Below, one piece after another: positions 34,961 to 50,032 of a stretch of 64,000 bases of DNA. Position 1 is the first letter of the stretch; each line of letters opens with the position of its first letter. Position numbers and translations under genes: made by a program. This DNA is from Callipepla californica brunnescens (taxonomy: Eukaryota > Chordata > Aves > Galliformes > Odontophoridae): NCBI GenBank assembly GCA_023055505.1, contig JALIRH010000008.1, forward strand, positions 5,829,775 to 5,893,774. The letters are read 5' to 3'. The notes beneath the pieces were generated by a model. That model had not been told where the DNA came from. It saw nothing but the letters and a program-made list of their open reading frames with translations, and ran no database searches.

Positions 34961-37900
34961 GGGGCTGCTTCTGGGGTAGCTTCTTTCAACGCCACCTCCA
35001 GAAAAGGTGCTGATGGGGCTCTCTTTCTCAAGCCAGCTCTGGGCTTGCACTTTTTAAGCAGCAGTGGACAATCAAGGCGACCTCGTCCCACCACAAGGGC
35101 AGCATGGAGCCATTTCTGAGCTGCCATGTTTGCCAAGCACTTTAGACATAACCTGACCCTCAAGGGACTCTGCTCTAGAATTCTGAGGATCTTGATATCA
35201 GCTTTGCTACATCTTAAGTGTTTTCTAGGAGAACTCTGGAAGGCCTAGAAGCTGAAATGATTTCATTTTGGTTTTCTAGTTGCAGGCTTCAGCCTCTGAA
35301 GCAGCACAGCTCTAGCTCACCAGGCTGAACTAGTTGCAATGTTTGCCTTGCTGCCATTTACACTGGGAATAAAGGGAAAGTGCTGGACATGAGACGTGAC
35401 AGAATTGGCAGAGTGCTGCCAAAGACTGCAATACAGCGTTGAACAGCTGAGAGAACCCTCTGTGGATGAAAGGCCACAAATATGTTTTACCATGATAACT
35501 GATATGAAGCATCAAGAGCCTTTTCCTAAATACAGCACCCTCACTGAAGAACACAAACAGCTGGGCTGATCTGCCAGTGGTACTCACCTAAGGCTTTTCC
35601 ATCCAGGAGAGAAAACTGGTACTTCCCTTTGGCAGTGGCAACCTGTTTGGTACATGAAGTTAAAGGAGGCAAGCCTGTTGCACTCAGGAGGGCTCCACAT
35701 GGCTCCTTTTGCTCATAAATTACAACAGTGAATAATGAAGATTTGACAACATGAAAGTTGTAGTGGTGTCTATAATATCCCTTTTGGTTTTGGATTTAGC
35801 ACAGTTCTTACTTCACAAAGCCGCTTCTTAAAGAATGAGAATTTGTACTTTTTCAATTTTAGGGAGATTTTTTTCAGAAAATTCATTCCGTACAATAGGA
35901 ATATATAGTATAACAGATAATGGCAGCAGAAAGTACAGCTAGGAGCAGACGTTTGCAAGCAACATTTGAAAATGCATCATCATTATCTGTCTTCCTCACT
36001 GGGGAAAATTCATTTCCTTTCCAAAGCACATACACTGAAAGTCCAGTATCTGAAGACTTTGGGTTTTCCTATTGCTATTACTGAGAAAGGAAAGCAAAAA
36101 GCAAGTCATTAAAGGGAGGTGACCTATCTGCCAGGCTGGCTTCCATTACAGCAGCTTTCACACAGTGAGAAAACTCTCTGAAGGTATTAACTGAGTGAGC
36201 ATTTGCAGAATCTTCAATGTGAAATGAAGTTTGTGCACGTATAAAATGGCACTGGGGAAAGAAGGTCTGAAAGGAAGCCACCACTCTGGAGGAGCAGCGA
36301 GGGAGGCACTCGATGCGTTAAGACCACGCGCTTATTTCTTTTTACAGGTAAAAATAAGTGACTGGTTATTGATTACTGAAGAATACACAGAGATATGCTA
36401 TGGTATCTAAGCTGGACAAATAACAGAGCTGCAGAGTTCAGGATGAAGCTGCTCCTTTGGGTGGCAGACAGCATGCACTGCTGAGTCAGAAGTGAGATGA
36501 GCACAGTGACCGCGCTGCTGGACCGCCCTGCTCTGCTTCTGGGATGGCTGAAGCATTGGGAGCACGCGCTGCCTGCCTGCTGCAGGGTGCCCACAAGCTG
36601 GATTCTCTGCAACTTCCTCTAGTCTAAAACCAAGTTTCACCTTTGCTACGTTCTATCACTGCTCACGGACACTCAGATAGTATTTTACCTTCTAAGAAGC
36701 CAGTGGCAATCACTGTCTACATTATTTATCAACAACACTCCTCCGACCTGTCAGCATCCCTGTCTTTGGACCACAAACTCCAGGGAATTAAAAATAAAAA
36801 TAAAAATAAAATAAAAATGTGAAAAAAAAAAAACCAAAACTCATTTGTGTGCCCACAGTTGCTGCAAATAGGCCCAGAAATGAGGTTACTCACATGCCAG
36901 CATCAAGAGCCATTCTGAGTACTGTTGGCAAAATTCACAGTGTTGTTAGCAACAAACATGCCTGTCAAATTAATTATACACGATGAATACTCTTCTTAGT
37001 TTCGTTTATCACGACAACTTGAAAAGGATCACAGTAGCTGTTCATGCGGACAAGAGCAGTGTCAGAGCTCCAGCTAGGATGTGCCCAGCCTAATTCCATC
37101 ACTGAAATCCTCACTCTCGAGGAGCAAAGCTGGATGTCAGTCACTCCACTTAGTCATACTTAAGTGCCTGATAAAAATCTCCTCCTTCAGCAGCTTTCAG
37201 CACATTTGAATAGAACTGACTGTGAAGTATACTCAGAAAACAACAGATGGCTTATTCTTAACATGGGCAGCAAAGTGTGTCAGGGGGACAGACCGAGATA
37301 GTATCTTTCTGCAGCAAATTAAGAAGCACGCGTCAAATGCAAATGCCCAATCACACCTTCTTCTCCAGTTTGTAACAAAAGTTAACAACAATCACCCTTC
37401 AGTTTCTCAGATTTGGTGTAAAATGAAATCCCTAATTCAGTTTCCTGTTACAGAATTTTTAAATTGCCGTTAATATGGAAAATGTACAGATTGCATTTGT
37501 GCCCTTCTAGTGTTTCTAACATTCCTATGCAGAAATTAACTTCTAAGCCTGATTTAAGATTGACAGTTAGGATTACAGAATTTGAAAGCTTACAATTCCA
37601 TGCTAGTCAATCAACTTCCAGATGTTTGTTCATTTGCCGCTCATGACGTGATAATGCATTTTAAACAGAACTCAAAATCATAAATGGGGCTTAGAAATTC
37701 ATTTACATTTCATTTTAAATCAAATTGAATTTGAATTTAAGTTTGATTCACACACAGCTAACAGCTTTGACGGTATGTCAGATCCAAGAGCAAGAGGAAT
37801 CCAGACATCTCAAATCTAAAGCTTCACAGTGTAGTGCTGGTTAAAAGAGAATACCCAACTGATCTTGATTTGGAAGCTTCTAATAAGCCATGGAGAAGGA

Positions 37901-40900
37901 CTTGCATACCGGTTTTCCTGTATTTGCCCTTTTTCAGTTATGCAAAATAGCTTTGAGCAGCCAGAGAATAGAAATCTCATAGATCCTCTGAGAAAGAAGG
38001 GGGTAGGGGTGGAGGGGGAGTAGATGAGCAGATGCTTCTTGGAGAAGAAGAAAAAAGGACTCAATTGCTGAGTTTATTATCTTACGACTGTAAATAATGC
38101 AATACAGCCATTCCATTTACCCACTGGCTTTTTTCTTAGAGCAGCTTAAGCTTTGTCCCACCTATAGAAAAGACTGAGTATTTCTGCAGTACGCTTCTGT
38201 TGGTGTTCTCTTCACAAACATACACCATTTTTTTCCTTATTCTGGCACTGCAAAGTGCTGCTGTCATCACTTTGGTCACCTAACAAAGAGTACCATCAGC
38301 AATGCACAGAAGAGGCTGCATCTACAGACTGCAGCTGGCATAGTAAGAAAGCGGCACAGCATTGCCCAGATGGAGGAAGGCCACTATTAGGACTGTTGGC
38401 AAATCTTTTGTGCAGCAGAAGAGAAAGATAAGAAAGCCCCTGCCCTTCATAGGCACATAGAAGCACATGTGCAGATGCTCAGAGTCAACAGTTGTGGCTG
38501 AAGGAACTGGTAATTAAAGTGGTTCAAAAATGACTTGATTTCAAGTTGATAATATGCTTATAACTGTTAGCTTCTTCCCTTTCCAGATGGGATGTATAAT
38601 GTGAAAAACAAATGAGAAAACACTTCCTAGGGCTGCTTATTTGTAGCTGCAGGCATCTAGCAAATTGTGAATGAACACTGATGTAAGAGAGCATCTCTAG
38701 CTGGGACCACAGTAATTAGTCTTCACAGCATAAGTAATTCCTGCAGAACAATTTTAAACAATTGTTAGAACTATGAAAAATGTAAACCAGACATACAGTA
38801 TATAGCATGCAGAGCTTGTGGAATTATTTTATATAACAATACTGCTTTTCCTGGAAGAAAAAAAAAGTCAATTAGGATGGGCACAAGAAACACGGGTGAT
38901 TTTGTCAGCCTAAGTAACTGCTTCTGCCTCCACCAAATATCTTTCTCTAATGCTATTCCTGCAGTACAAAATAACTGCAGTGGCTTCACTTCCTGATTCC
39001 ACCTATGACAATGCCTTAACAAAGTGAGCAAGACATACAAGGAATAAACCAGCTCTGGCCTACTATATTAGTTGGTGCCATATCATTTATTGCACTTTAC
39101 ATGCTTTTAGCTCAATAGTGATGACTACTACAAGGTGAGTAAATTATCAGCCAACCCACAACACCACATTTAGAATCTGACACATGAGGCGAGAACAGTT
39201 TTGTCAGCACAGCATCCCCGGTGTCAGCTCATTCCATCCAGTGCTCCAATAAAAACCAGAGTGTGCTCCTGATGTTACGTGGTCTTTCTGCATGGAATAA
39301 TGTCCCTAAATACCTCTCAACTTGAGAGCAAATAGCAAAAGAGAATGATTTGATCTGGGATGTAACTCAAGTGGCAGCAGAAGGGAAGGCGACAGCAACA
39401 GGAGCAGGACAATTCATTCACAAGAGAGCTATTCAGACAGACTGGATACAGCAGAGAGGGCCTGACTACATGGCGTGGAATTCTTAGTTTTACTGCCTAT
39501 GCCTCTGTTGTAACAATGTGATCTAGCCAAAGCTACACTGTCCCAGTGAATCCAGCCCTCCATCTCCTCCTTGCCGAAAACAGTACTAACAATAAATCGA
39601 TGCAATATAATGAATAAAAACTACAATCCAGCCCTGAGCTGTTAGCGTGTTATGGCAATAAATCTCACCTATTCTCAACTATTTTAGGACTATATGTAAA
39701 TGTCACTAGATACTACAAAAGAATTTTAATGTTCTCTATTCTCCAGTCCAGCTTGTCATGATGAATCAAAAACCATTTTGTTAGGGTTCAGTTATTCTTT
39801 ATGGGTGCCTGCAAATCAAGTTAACTAGCTAAAAAATTGTTGAGTATCATGCTTTGAGAAAAAGCACAACGTGTCACGACCCGGTTCTACCTCCTGCTAT
39901 CCAGATAGGCTTAGGCTTACTCAACTATCACCACACACTTCATACCCTGCCAACCAAAGTATTTCCTTTTAAGATAAACATTTGGATTACAGATTATAAA
40001 GAGCAGTCTGTTTTAGCAGGTGCACTGTCAATCCCTGCCATTCTCGAATTTTTGCCTTACCTACTCAAAGTCAGGAGAATATCTTGCTAAAATCAACAGA
40101 GCACACCAAAATTCTCTCCACAGCTGTGCAGGATGAAGTGCAGAACAGATTTAAGCTTTAATTAAAACATTTAAAAGGATATTCCATCAGGATGAACAAA
40201 GACAGAAGCACAGGACTCTGTTCCCTAGCGATTCTAGGAAGGTACATCTGTGTTTCTGACCCACTCAGAAATGATATTAAAGACACAACACACATTCACT
40301 TTGTTTAGCCTCAGAAGGGGCATAGAAAGACACAAAATGAAAAAGCATTGCAAATGGCAACTCCCTTCCTAAGCCAGGGAACACGGGGTGTGAGGGTGGA
40401 AGGCACACAGCAGCCTTTTGTCTGAAGACAACATTACCTGAATATTAGTACACAATCTATGTCTGTGGCACAAGAGACACATTTAGTCAGTCTGGGAAGA
40501 CAAAACATTGATTGGAACGGTCAATCTGCTTTACTCACACAATGTAATTGTCTCCTAGTAGACTTGTGGTTAGCTATTTCCCTTCAAATGGGATGGCAGA
40601 TAAATAATAATAGGAGCAGGAAAAAAAAACAGAAAAATTAACCGGTATCTTACTAAAGCTAGCAAGGCCATGCATTATTCATGCACAGAGGATGGGAGTA
40701 CACTCATCAGCTCACAGTGCTATGGGGAACTCTGCATCTGAGGCTCTCACCATTTGTAGCCATTAAAAGTCTGCCTGCACTACTTTATCTGAAAGCAGAT
40801 GACAGGTTAACTGCTGCACTTCTTCCTCAGCCACAAGCGGGCAAAGGGATGGCTTCCATCCTCACAGGCACTGTGGGCTCTCCTGCTTTAGTTAGCATAC

Positions 40901-43317
40901 AGCACTGGAGAGTTCTCCCTACGAAGCACGGAACACAGAAATATTTACACATAATGATGTTCCTGAATGGAACAAAGAATTCCTGCATTACTGTAAAGTG
41001 TCTATGGATATTATACTGCATATTTTCAGAGATCCTAACGAAACCTTTACCATTTAATGTTGACTCAATACACAATCTTTCAAATTAATAAATATATAGA
41101 AAATAGCTCCTTTGTCATAAAAGTAGCCCCTTTTGATTATTTACATCTACTAAGAAGGCTAGGCCAATCTGATACTATATATTTGCAACCTTCTTTCTAA
41201 AAATGCATCTTTATAGTATAGCAGCTATTATTTCTTTACAGCATAATCATGGAAACCATGACTGCACTACTTCTAGCCCACGTGTTAAATAAGTGAGCTC
41301 ATTTTGTAGAAACTCACATTCATGCCTGAAATCTGTCTGTTACAGTACAGTATTTACTTTTCACTTGGGTTGTAAACCATTAAAACCACAAAGCCAAATC
41401 TTGCAGACAAAACTCACATTCACCAAACTCCTAATTGAAAACTGCATAATTTTGAGCAATGCTGTTCATAGTGAAGACATTGCTGGCAAAGGAGGGCAGG
41501 AGAAGCTAAAAGAATCTTTCCGTATTTGTCGGCAGGATCTCTTGAAGGGCTTTCCCCTAACATAAGCTTTACAAGCGTTTAACTTTTAATTTCTACTTTC
41601 TCATTACTCTTTTACATGTATCCACACGTGCTGTTGCATGACACACTAGTTAGAAAATGGAATGTGAACAATGACTCCAGCAAAACATTTTTGTGTTAAA
41701 CAACCACATCTCCCAGGCTGTATCTCTAGATCTGATGAACTATTGATCCTTTTTCTCCTTCTTTCACTCTACAAATCTAATGAACTATTGATTCTCTCCT
41801 TCACTCATTTTCAGCTTTGGCTATGGATCCCCCTCCTCCACTTCCTAAATCTCCTTTTTCTCTATAGCCTTAGGCAGGGCACAAGCTCATCCTTTGTCCC
41901 CGTTTCAGCCATGCCCTTCTGTATCTGAACCACTGCAGGTCTGTCCCATGGCAGTTTCCTGACAGCAAAACTCTAAGTAATAATACAGATCAAATGATGA
42001 GCTGTGCTCCATAGGGAAAAAGCACTGTGAAGGATCTGGTTCTCCCTTCCAGCATCCATCATCCTACTGCTTGCTGCTGTCACATTCTGCCTTTCCTGAG
42101 GCCAAACCCTGCAGCCAGCAGCCGTCTGCATCCATGCAACATGGTTCACCAGAGAAAGACCTTCCCTTCTTTCCAAGGGGGTGTGCATAACCCAGTTGCA
42201 GTAGATAACCTGATCCAAGTCCGTGGTTGTTTTGTTAGTGAACGGTAGTATTTGTTGTGCTCTGCAAGGAAACTATTTCAATTCTCTCATTCCTTAAAAT
42301 CAAAAACTATGAACACAATTCTTTTCAAACAGATGGGAAAAATACCTATGCTTCTCTGAGACTGTGCAAACCTCTGCCAGTTCATTTTTCTACAAGTAAC
42401 GGTTCCTTCCTTATCACAAAGGCCCACAGGGCCATTCATTCCCACCAGCTCCAGCTGCAGCTGACCACACAGCCCTCCCAAGAAAACGCCAGGCAACCAG
42501 TGGGGCAACAGCTGAGGCATGGCTTTATCCTTCACAGCATCCTAGCCAAACTACCAAGATCTCTGTTCAGAAGAGATCTGTCCCTCAGCAAAGCCTTTCC
42601 TTTTCTGAAGGTACATTTGTGCAGGCAGCATCAGTGCCCCACACAGCAAAGCAATGAGCATGGGGGAAGCCATGCAGTGGAGGCAGATCTGGTGTAATGC
42701 AAGTTTAACCAAGATATTAAAATGTAGAATTTGTTCTCAATAACAATTTTTCTATTATGCTGTAAATGTACAGAAAAGCTGCATTTAGTGCCTGCCATAC
42801 ATCAGTTCAGCTAAGTTTCCCCCCACGTGTCTTCTTTGCTGGCCCCCAGACTGATCAATTACTGCTTCATTTCAGCTGGCACCTTCCAGATCCCCTGCTC
42901 ATTTCTCTGTGCAAGCCTTCACAAACTGCTGCACCCCCTCTGGAGGATACATTGTGTCCCACAACAAAACTCTACTTTAAGATTATTAGTGAATGTAAAC
43001 CTCAGTCCAGCACAAAGCTAGCAATATCTTACTTAATATTCACCATAACCCAACTGGAGCCAATCAATTCATTACATGCACACAACATTCTGTGAATCTC
43101 AAATAATTTGGAGTAAATAATTTCTCTCTCACATTGCTGGATTAATGGAAACAACAGAGTTTCAACGTGAAAGAAAAAAAGTTGCTGATGTTGGTAGCTC
43201 TTACAAACACATTATTTACCTAATTTGATTCTAGTTTTAAAAAGTTATTTTTTCTTTAATACTTGGAGACTAAGGATCAGTTAGGAAAGGATATTACTCA
43301 ACATATTCAATAATATA
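34961..43317. other. AT-rich region without recognised genes
   Basis: Open frames of 60-135 codons occur on both strands but lack domains or paired splice sites. An AAAAT-type simple repeat lies at 36788-36815. Confidence 0.5.
36788..36832. repeat. (AAAAT)n and poly-A tract
   Basis: Short AAAAT/AAATA units followed by A-runs. Confidence 0.85.
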
Positions 43318-43998
43318 TATATAATACATCTGACAAGAATACATTCAACTGGAACAAGTGCTGCGTCCTGCATTTTGGCCACAACCCCATGCAATACTGA
43401 TTGGATCAGAGTGGCTGGAAGACTGCGGAGAGGAAAAGGATCTGGGATGCTGGCATGTGTGCCCAGGCGGCCAAGGCCAATGGCATCCTGACTTGTGTCA
43501 GAAACTGCATTGCCAACAAGAGTACTGTGTTCAGTATTTGGCCCTCACTGCAAGAAAGACATTGAGGCCCTGAAGTCTGTCCAGAAGGCAACCAAGCTGG
43601 TGAGTGGAGCACAATTGTTATAAGGAGCAAATGAGGGAATTCTGATTTGTCAGCCTGGAGGAGGCTCAGGGGAGTCCTTATTGCCCTGTACAACTACCTG
43701 AGAGGAGGCTGTGGCTGTTGACTTCTTCTCCCATATAACTAGCCATAGGATGAGAAGTAATGGCTTCAAGTTGCACAAGGGGAAGTTCAGGCTGGATATT
43801 AGAAAAAACTTCTTAACCAAAAGAGAAGTCAGACACTGGAACGGGCTGCCCAGGGAGGTGGCTGAGTCACCGCTGCTGAAGGTGTTCACTTAGACAGTAC
43901 TTATGAACATGGTTTAGTAGGCAACGTGGGTGGTAGGTGGACAGTTGGATCAGATGATCTTAGAGGTCTTTTCCAACCTTAATGATTCTGTGATAACC
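43318..43998 (+). mobile_element. CR1 LINE 3' fragment
   Basis: The region contains CR1 hallmarks in order: 'gcggccaaggccaatggcatcctg', 'caggctggatattag', 'gggctgcccagggaggtggctgagtcacc', 'gatgatcttagaggtcttttccaacctt'. It ends with 'attctgtga'. Remnants of the reverse transcriptase reading frame are not visible, as expected for a 5'-truncated copy. Confidence 0.85.
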
Positions 43999-46900
43999 GA
44001 GTAATATCTAATGCACAAATATTGGCAACTTACTTTGAAAAATATATCTATTTTTAGAAGAACTGAAAACAGTAACTTGCTTCCCAGTAGAGGCTTTCCC
44101 CCAAAAATAACCATGGTCATAAAAGCAAAAACGTAAACACCAGTCATTTGCTTATTGCAAAATGTTTGTAAAGGGCTTTTTGTTCATATTTTGTCTGGGA
44201 GCACATCACTGATTCTGTTCTCACTTCAAAGGGCAAATGTGGCAGTCCTCCCAGAAGCACAACTCCAAGTTGCAAGTCAACTCCAGCAGGGAGCACGCTG
44301 CCATCGCACAATAAATTATGTGTGTTCGCATGGTCCCACAGAGGAGGCAGTGGAGCCAAAGAAGAAGGGAAAATTAACCACTGCTGTCATCTTCACCTTA
44401 GGATAAAATTTAGTAACCACATATTACATTGTAACAGGGAGTGTACCCTCACCTTTTCTGTAAGAAATGCAGAAATACAAGCACTGCTTACATCTGATTT
44501 TTTTCTCTTGTATATTTTCATTCATCTCAAACAATGCAGTATTAAAGGAGTAGAAAGGCAGCACAGTGCATTCTAAATGAAGTGGCACCATTCATGGCTA
44601 GTTCATACGGTGAGGTTATCTTCCAGTACTATTTAGGGAAAAGATTTACTCAACCACAATGTTCTTCAATTTATCCCACAGAAAAAGAGAAAAACAGCAT
44701 TTGTGCTATGAAAGTATAATGTGTGAAAACACAATAAAATACTCAGCATGGGTCTAAGAAAGAAGTCTGTAAAAACAAACAAAGAAAAGGACAAATCACA
44801 GTCCCAGAATAACTCTTAGGAAGCTTAACCATATTAAGATTACATCCAGGCATTTTTTCAGATAATACCTTAAAAAACATGCTCTGTTAGAAACACTGAT
44901 TTCAAAACTAAATGGGCAAAATCCTTGGTCAGTTTACTAGAATAGGTGCTCACAGCAACTCAGTCAATATTTGGGAAAAAATCTTCCCAAACCTTTAAAG
45001 GAAGCACTCCGTAAATACCACAGGAAATCTCAAAAGATTGTTTCATCAGAACAGACTAGAACAAGATAATATGAGATAAAGGCATTCGGCTCATGGATAA
45101 AACAGAACTTTTGCTAAAAGTCTTCTAAAAGAAGCTTCCTTCCGTCCTGCCAGGCCTGGCAGTGTAGGGCCTTTCTTTCTGGCTTGCTTCGAGCGAATCA
45201 ACTCAGACATCCTCTGGGTTGGGATGACACATTCCACTCAGCACATCCATGGAGAAGCTATTGCCTCCATCTCCTCAGAAACACAATCCCTGGCCATGTC
45301 TCAGCTTCCCACTCTTCCCAGCAGCCACCCAAATCCTCTGAGCTCATGCTCCTGCCCGGCCTCGTGTCTCTTCAAAAAACCCTTCCGAAGATCCACCTTG
45401 GCCAGGCACGCTGGGCTGCTTTGTAGGAAGGAAGCCCCACTCCTTTCCTCCCCAGGGCCACACATGACAGCAGGCTGCAGCCCCAACACTAAATGGAACA
45501 GTCCTCACACTGGCTGCCCAGTCACTCAAGAAAAAGGGAGTGCCTTTCCAACTTCTGTAGAATTTGCTCAGCCTTCATCATAAAAACACTATTTCTTGTC
45601 TTTGTTAAACATATTTAGAAATAGAAATGCCATTGACCTCTAAACCATTACATCAAAGCACAGTATGTTTCAACACCATGTAGAAAAAGAACTTGTAAGT
45701 GAGCACAGGACTTGGGGATTAGGTGATGGGGTGGGCACAAAACCACTATGGGAGGAAGGGACAGCAGTGCGAGGAGGGCAGGCCAGGTACACACATTCCC
45801 CACCATCAGGACAGTGCTTGCTTGCTTGCATACACGCCTTCCATTGTGAGATGGGGGAAACAAAACAAAAGTCATCTATCTAGACAAACAAAAAAAGCAG
45901 GTACCATCAAGCTCTGGGTGCCCCCTGCAATAAGCAGGGGGGGCCACAAACACACAGGCTTCTGTTTCCTTTTGTGCCTTGCTTACTGATGACTGCAGAT
46001 GCCCAGCTCTTCTGCCTAAGCACCATGAGTTCATCTAGCTGCACACCACAGTTATAGGACACATTAATATCACTCATATAAATATTAATAACAAGCAATA
46101 ACCTTGACATTGAGAGTTTGTGTCTCCAGACTAACTCCCCTCTTCCAATTCTGTGTAAGCTGTAATAGCTCACACTACTATAAATCATCAGCTCCATGAA
46201 TTTTCCCACCTAGAACAGCATTCTTGCAAATTCAAATGTGAGCACTTCAGACCTATTACTATTAAATAATTTAATCAGCCAGTGTCTCCAAACCTGGCTG
46301 TAGAAGCAGCTGGAAAACTGAATGCAAAAGCCAATACTTGAACCATAAGCTACCAGAGATCAAAGGCAGGAAGAGTTTCACATCACCCATATTTCCGTAG
46401 CTTGACCACATCCCAACTCCAACTCTTAGAGGAGATTTCAATGACACAAACAGCTCCATTTTATTTTATTATTTTATTTTGAAAAAAACTGTTCATCTTT
46501 TCCTTCCCAGGCAATGTATCACTGCACCAGCAGCATCAACTAAAGGCTGATGGGAACACTGATGACCTACTACCCAAAACTAACTTTAACAGTCTTCCAG
46601 AATACTCATGGCAACAAAAGCCTCATTGTTGTGGCTCCAGCCATAAGGGAGCAGATGCTCACCAGATGCTGCCAGACTGAGAAGTGAGGCAGAAAATGGT
46701 GCCACAGCTGCTAGGAACATGCAGAGCTCAGTGTGCTGCTACTGAAGTCAGCAGAACTCCACTGAATTTCATGACAATAAACACTGACAAAGTTTTATCC
46801 CACTGCAGGCACAGACTCAGATTATCCTAAACAAAACAAAACAAAACAAACAAAAACAACAGGCTGTTTGAAAAGTGGTCTCATAATTTAATTGTATCTC

Positions 46901-49564
46901 AGGCTCAGGAGATGCATTCACCATCTTACCTTCCCCAGTCGAACAAGAAGAGTCCTCTCTGTCACACCACACTGAAGGTCAGATGTACAGAGCACTATGA
47001 GATGTGCAGATCACTCCCATATGACTTCATTTCTGTTCACAGCTGATTTTCAAAGCCCTGTACCTTTGTCTATGTATCAACCCCATGAGTATTCGCCAGT
47101 CTTGAATGAAACTTTGCAACTAGTAACACAACCAGTAGAACTGGTTTACTCCCTTCTTCCCATTTTAGGAAATCAATGAATTTAGTAAGCTAAGAGTATG
47201 CTTTAGGATTCTGCCACCTCCCAGAGCATCGCTACTCCTTCAAAAGGGTTTTCACAAATAACCATTTCTCCTGTAAGTCTCCAGATGAAGAAGATACTGG
47301 CTCTTTTTCTACACAATGAAACAACAGTGTCTTTGCTATAGGTTCAGGCTAGAAGTAGCCTCATTTCTGTACTATGGATCTTATTTTCTCCTGACATAAT
47401 CTGAGCATTGCCAACCAATATTTATTCAGGTACTTTCCACAATTTGTTAACTATCACTGCTTTGGACTGATGAAAATATAATATAATATAATGTTTCCTC
47501 TTGAAAAAACTGACAGATGTTACGTCCCAGGTAACAGAAACACCGTGGTTCACCAAAACTTCCCAGAGGAGAAGCAAGAAAAAACCTCCACATGAGGATT
47601 TCCATCCAATGTATATTGAAGAAATCATGCATTTATCTCTAATAGCATTTAGATACCTCCTGCTTATACTTCAGAGTAATCACTGATGTCAGATGAAAGA
47701 ATCCCCATAGGAAACAGTCTTCACCTCAAGGCACTTTAAAGTTAGAGAGTGTTTTAGAGCCTACAGCATTTTGCACTGTTAAAATACAGCTCATCCTCTG
47801 GGACAGAATCTGGCTCACATCTTAGAAAAAGAGGAGCTGTCTCAGTTGGCTTCGGTGACATGTTCCAGTGGGAAAGGAAATCGTTCAGCGTGGAATACTC
47901 ACAACATTCTTTCTCAAAGTCCAGTACTGCAGCATGCCCCAGCGCTCTGCTCCAGGAAGCAGACTGACCATGCTGCCTGACCTTCACAAACCATACCTTA
48001 GTGCCACCAAGGAAGGAAAAAAAGCTGAAGTATGGGTAAGAGCTTGGTCATCTGAAGGGTTCGTTGTGTGTACAGCCTATCGTCACAGAACAGCCCTTGT
48101 TTGACAGGCCTTTTCTCCCCCCCAGCTTTCTGAGAAGCAGTGCTAAATAATCTAAGGAAAATGATTTCCAATACATGAGAGGAATACTCTGACTGATTTA
48201 AAACAAAACAAACAAAATATCAACAACCACAAAAACACCCAAACAAATAAATAAAACCCAAAAAGCCACGCAGCCTCCCAGAAAATAAACTTCTAAGTAG
48301 ATCTTGGTTACACACACATCCCAAAACAAACAAAAGAGAGAAGCAGAGGTAGTAGGAAGAGAAGGGGAGAGAAAATTCACATGGCTATGTACTTTGCGGT
48401 CTGTAGATAACTAAGAAAGCTCCAAATCTCTTCCTAATGACTACTTTCTCGGAAGCTGCACTAGGAATGGGGAGAGCTTCCAAGAATAAGTATTCTGTAG
48501 CCCCTGCAGGAGAACTCTGCTCCTCCTGGATCAGCACAACTATTGCATCTTCTGAAAGTCCTGATATTGGGAGGCCACGCATGGACATCTATACACACAT
48601 ATAAGCATGTTTATAACACATGGGATCTTCTTCAACAGGCACACAAAAAAGACAGCAATCAACTACAAAGTGGTATCTCCTGATTTTTCTGCTTATAGGA
48701 ATAAAACATGACTACATACGCCATGCATGCCACTGTACACCTCTGCACAGGTAGAAGAATACAATACAGACAGACCATGTTACTTGTGGTTATAAAGGTA
48801 GCATCCCATAAGTAAAGCCGCCCAGAGTTGGCCAAGTAATAGCTCCCAAGAAACACAGGCAAATGGGCAGCAGAAATGGCCTTTTGTACTCTGGCCATTA
48901 CCTATTCTGTGACATTTAATCAAATTCAAGAAACAGAAATATCCCACCAAAACACTTATCAGTGGTTCTTGAGGGCGGCTGGAGTGGAAGGACAAATGTA
49001 GACAGTGCCCAGTCTAATGTTCTGAGGATGTTATACCCTCCAGAGTCAAGAAAAGCCAGGAATGACTTTCCAGGGCCAATGACTGATGCTGCCTCTTGAA
49101 GAAAGAAACTTCTGCTGAGCTGCAACAAAAATTCTTCTGCAAATGTCTCCAAGCGCTGCTCATGTTTCCCTTCATTTGATAAAGATCAGTGAGCCCATGC
49201 ACTGGGTCTTCAACACACTGTGCAAACAGCAGAGCCAGAGAGCTGACACCACTGCTCCCAGCAAGCACCTGCTCCAAGATTAGCACTTCCATGAAAAGCA
49301 ACAGATGCTAGTTCATGGAAAAACAGATTTGTTTTCTGAGACTGTCTTCCTGAAGGCCATTTTCCACAGACATTTGTTGTGGACTGGACTGTTACCCCTC
49401 ACTCACTTATTCCTGGGATTTAAACACAAGAAGGCTGATACAGCAATGGGCTTTCACCACCTTAGGTCACAGCTACCCTGGCACAGAGCCAGTCACAAAG
49501 AGAAATGCTCTCTGCAGACCAGCACGCTTCAGCTGCGCAGACCACACCTGATTCCTCACCCAGT
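43999..49564. other. AT-rich region without recognised genes
   Basis: Only short unsupported open frames, plus an (AAAAC)n tract at 46829-46859 and an AT-rich (TATAA)n tract near 47476-47493. A minus-strand frame at 49014-49301 has protein-like composition but no recognised domain. Confidence 0.45.
46829..46859. repeat. (AAAAC)n simple repeat
   Basis: About five AAAAC/AAAC units. Confidence 0.9.
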
Positions 49565-50032
49565 TTGGGAAAAACAGGGAACTACTGGAGAGAGTCCAGC
49601 AGAGAGCTACAAAGATGATTAAAGGATTGGAGCACCTCCCTTACTAGGAAAGGCTGAGAGACCTGCAATGTTCAGCCTGGAGAGAAGACTGAGAGAGATT
49701 CTTACCAATGCATTTAAACATCCAAATCAAGGAGATGCTCTTATCAGCGCTCTTATCAGTGAGGCCCAGTGACAGAACAAAGGGAATGGGCACAAACTTG
49801 AAAACAGTTAAGCTCCATCTGAGCAAGAGAAAGAACTTCTTTACTGCGAGGGTGACAGAGCCCTGGCACAGGCTGCCCAGAGAGGTGGTGGAGTCTCCTT
49901 CTCTGGAGATATTCCAAACTCACCTGGATGCTTTCCTCTACAACCCACCGTAGGGAGCTGTTTTAGGAGGTAGGACTGGATGATCTCCAGAGGTCCCTTC
50001 CAGCTTCTAAATTTCTGTGATTCTGTGATCTC
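49565..50032 (+). mobile_element. CR1 LINE 3' fragment
   Basis: CR1 text from 'agagtccagcagagagctacaaagatgatt' to 'ggatgatctccagaggtcccttcc' and the terminal 'tctgtgattctgtgat' repeat. A different CR1 subfamily from those near the RING genes, judging by the 3' end. Confidence 0.85.

Noticed and set aside
48385..48588. 67-codon minus-strand frame with protein-like composition
   Set aside because: No splice sites, start context or family recognised; too short to support alone.
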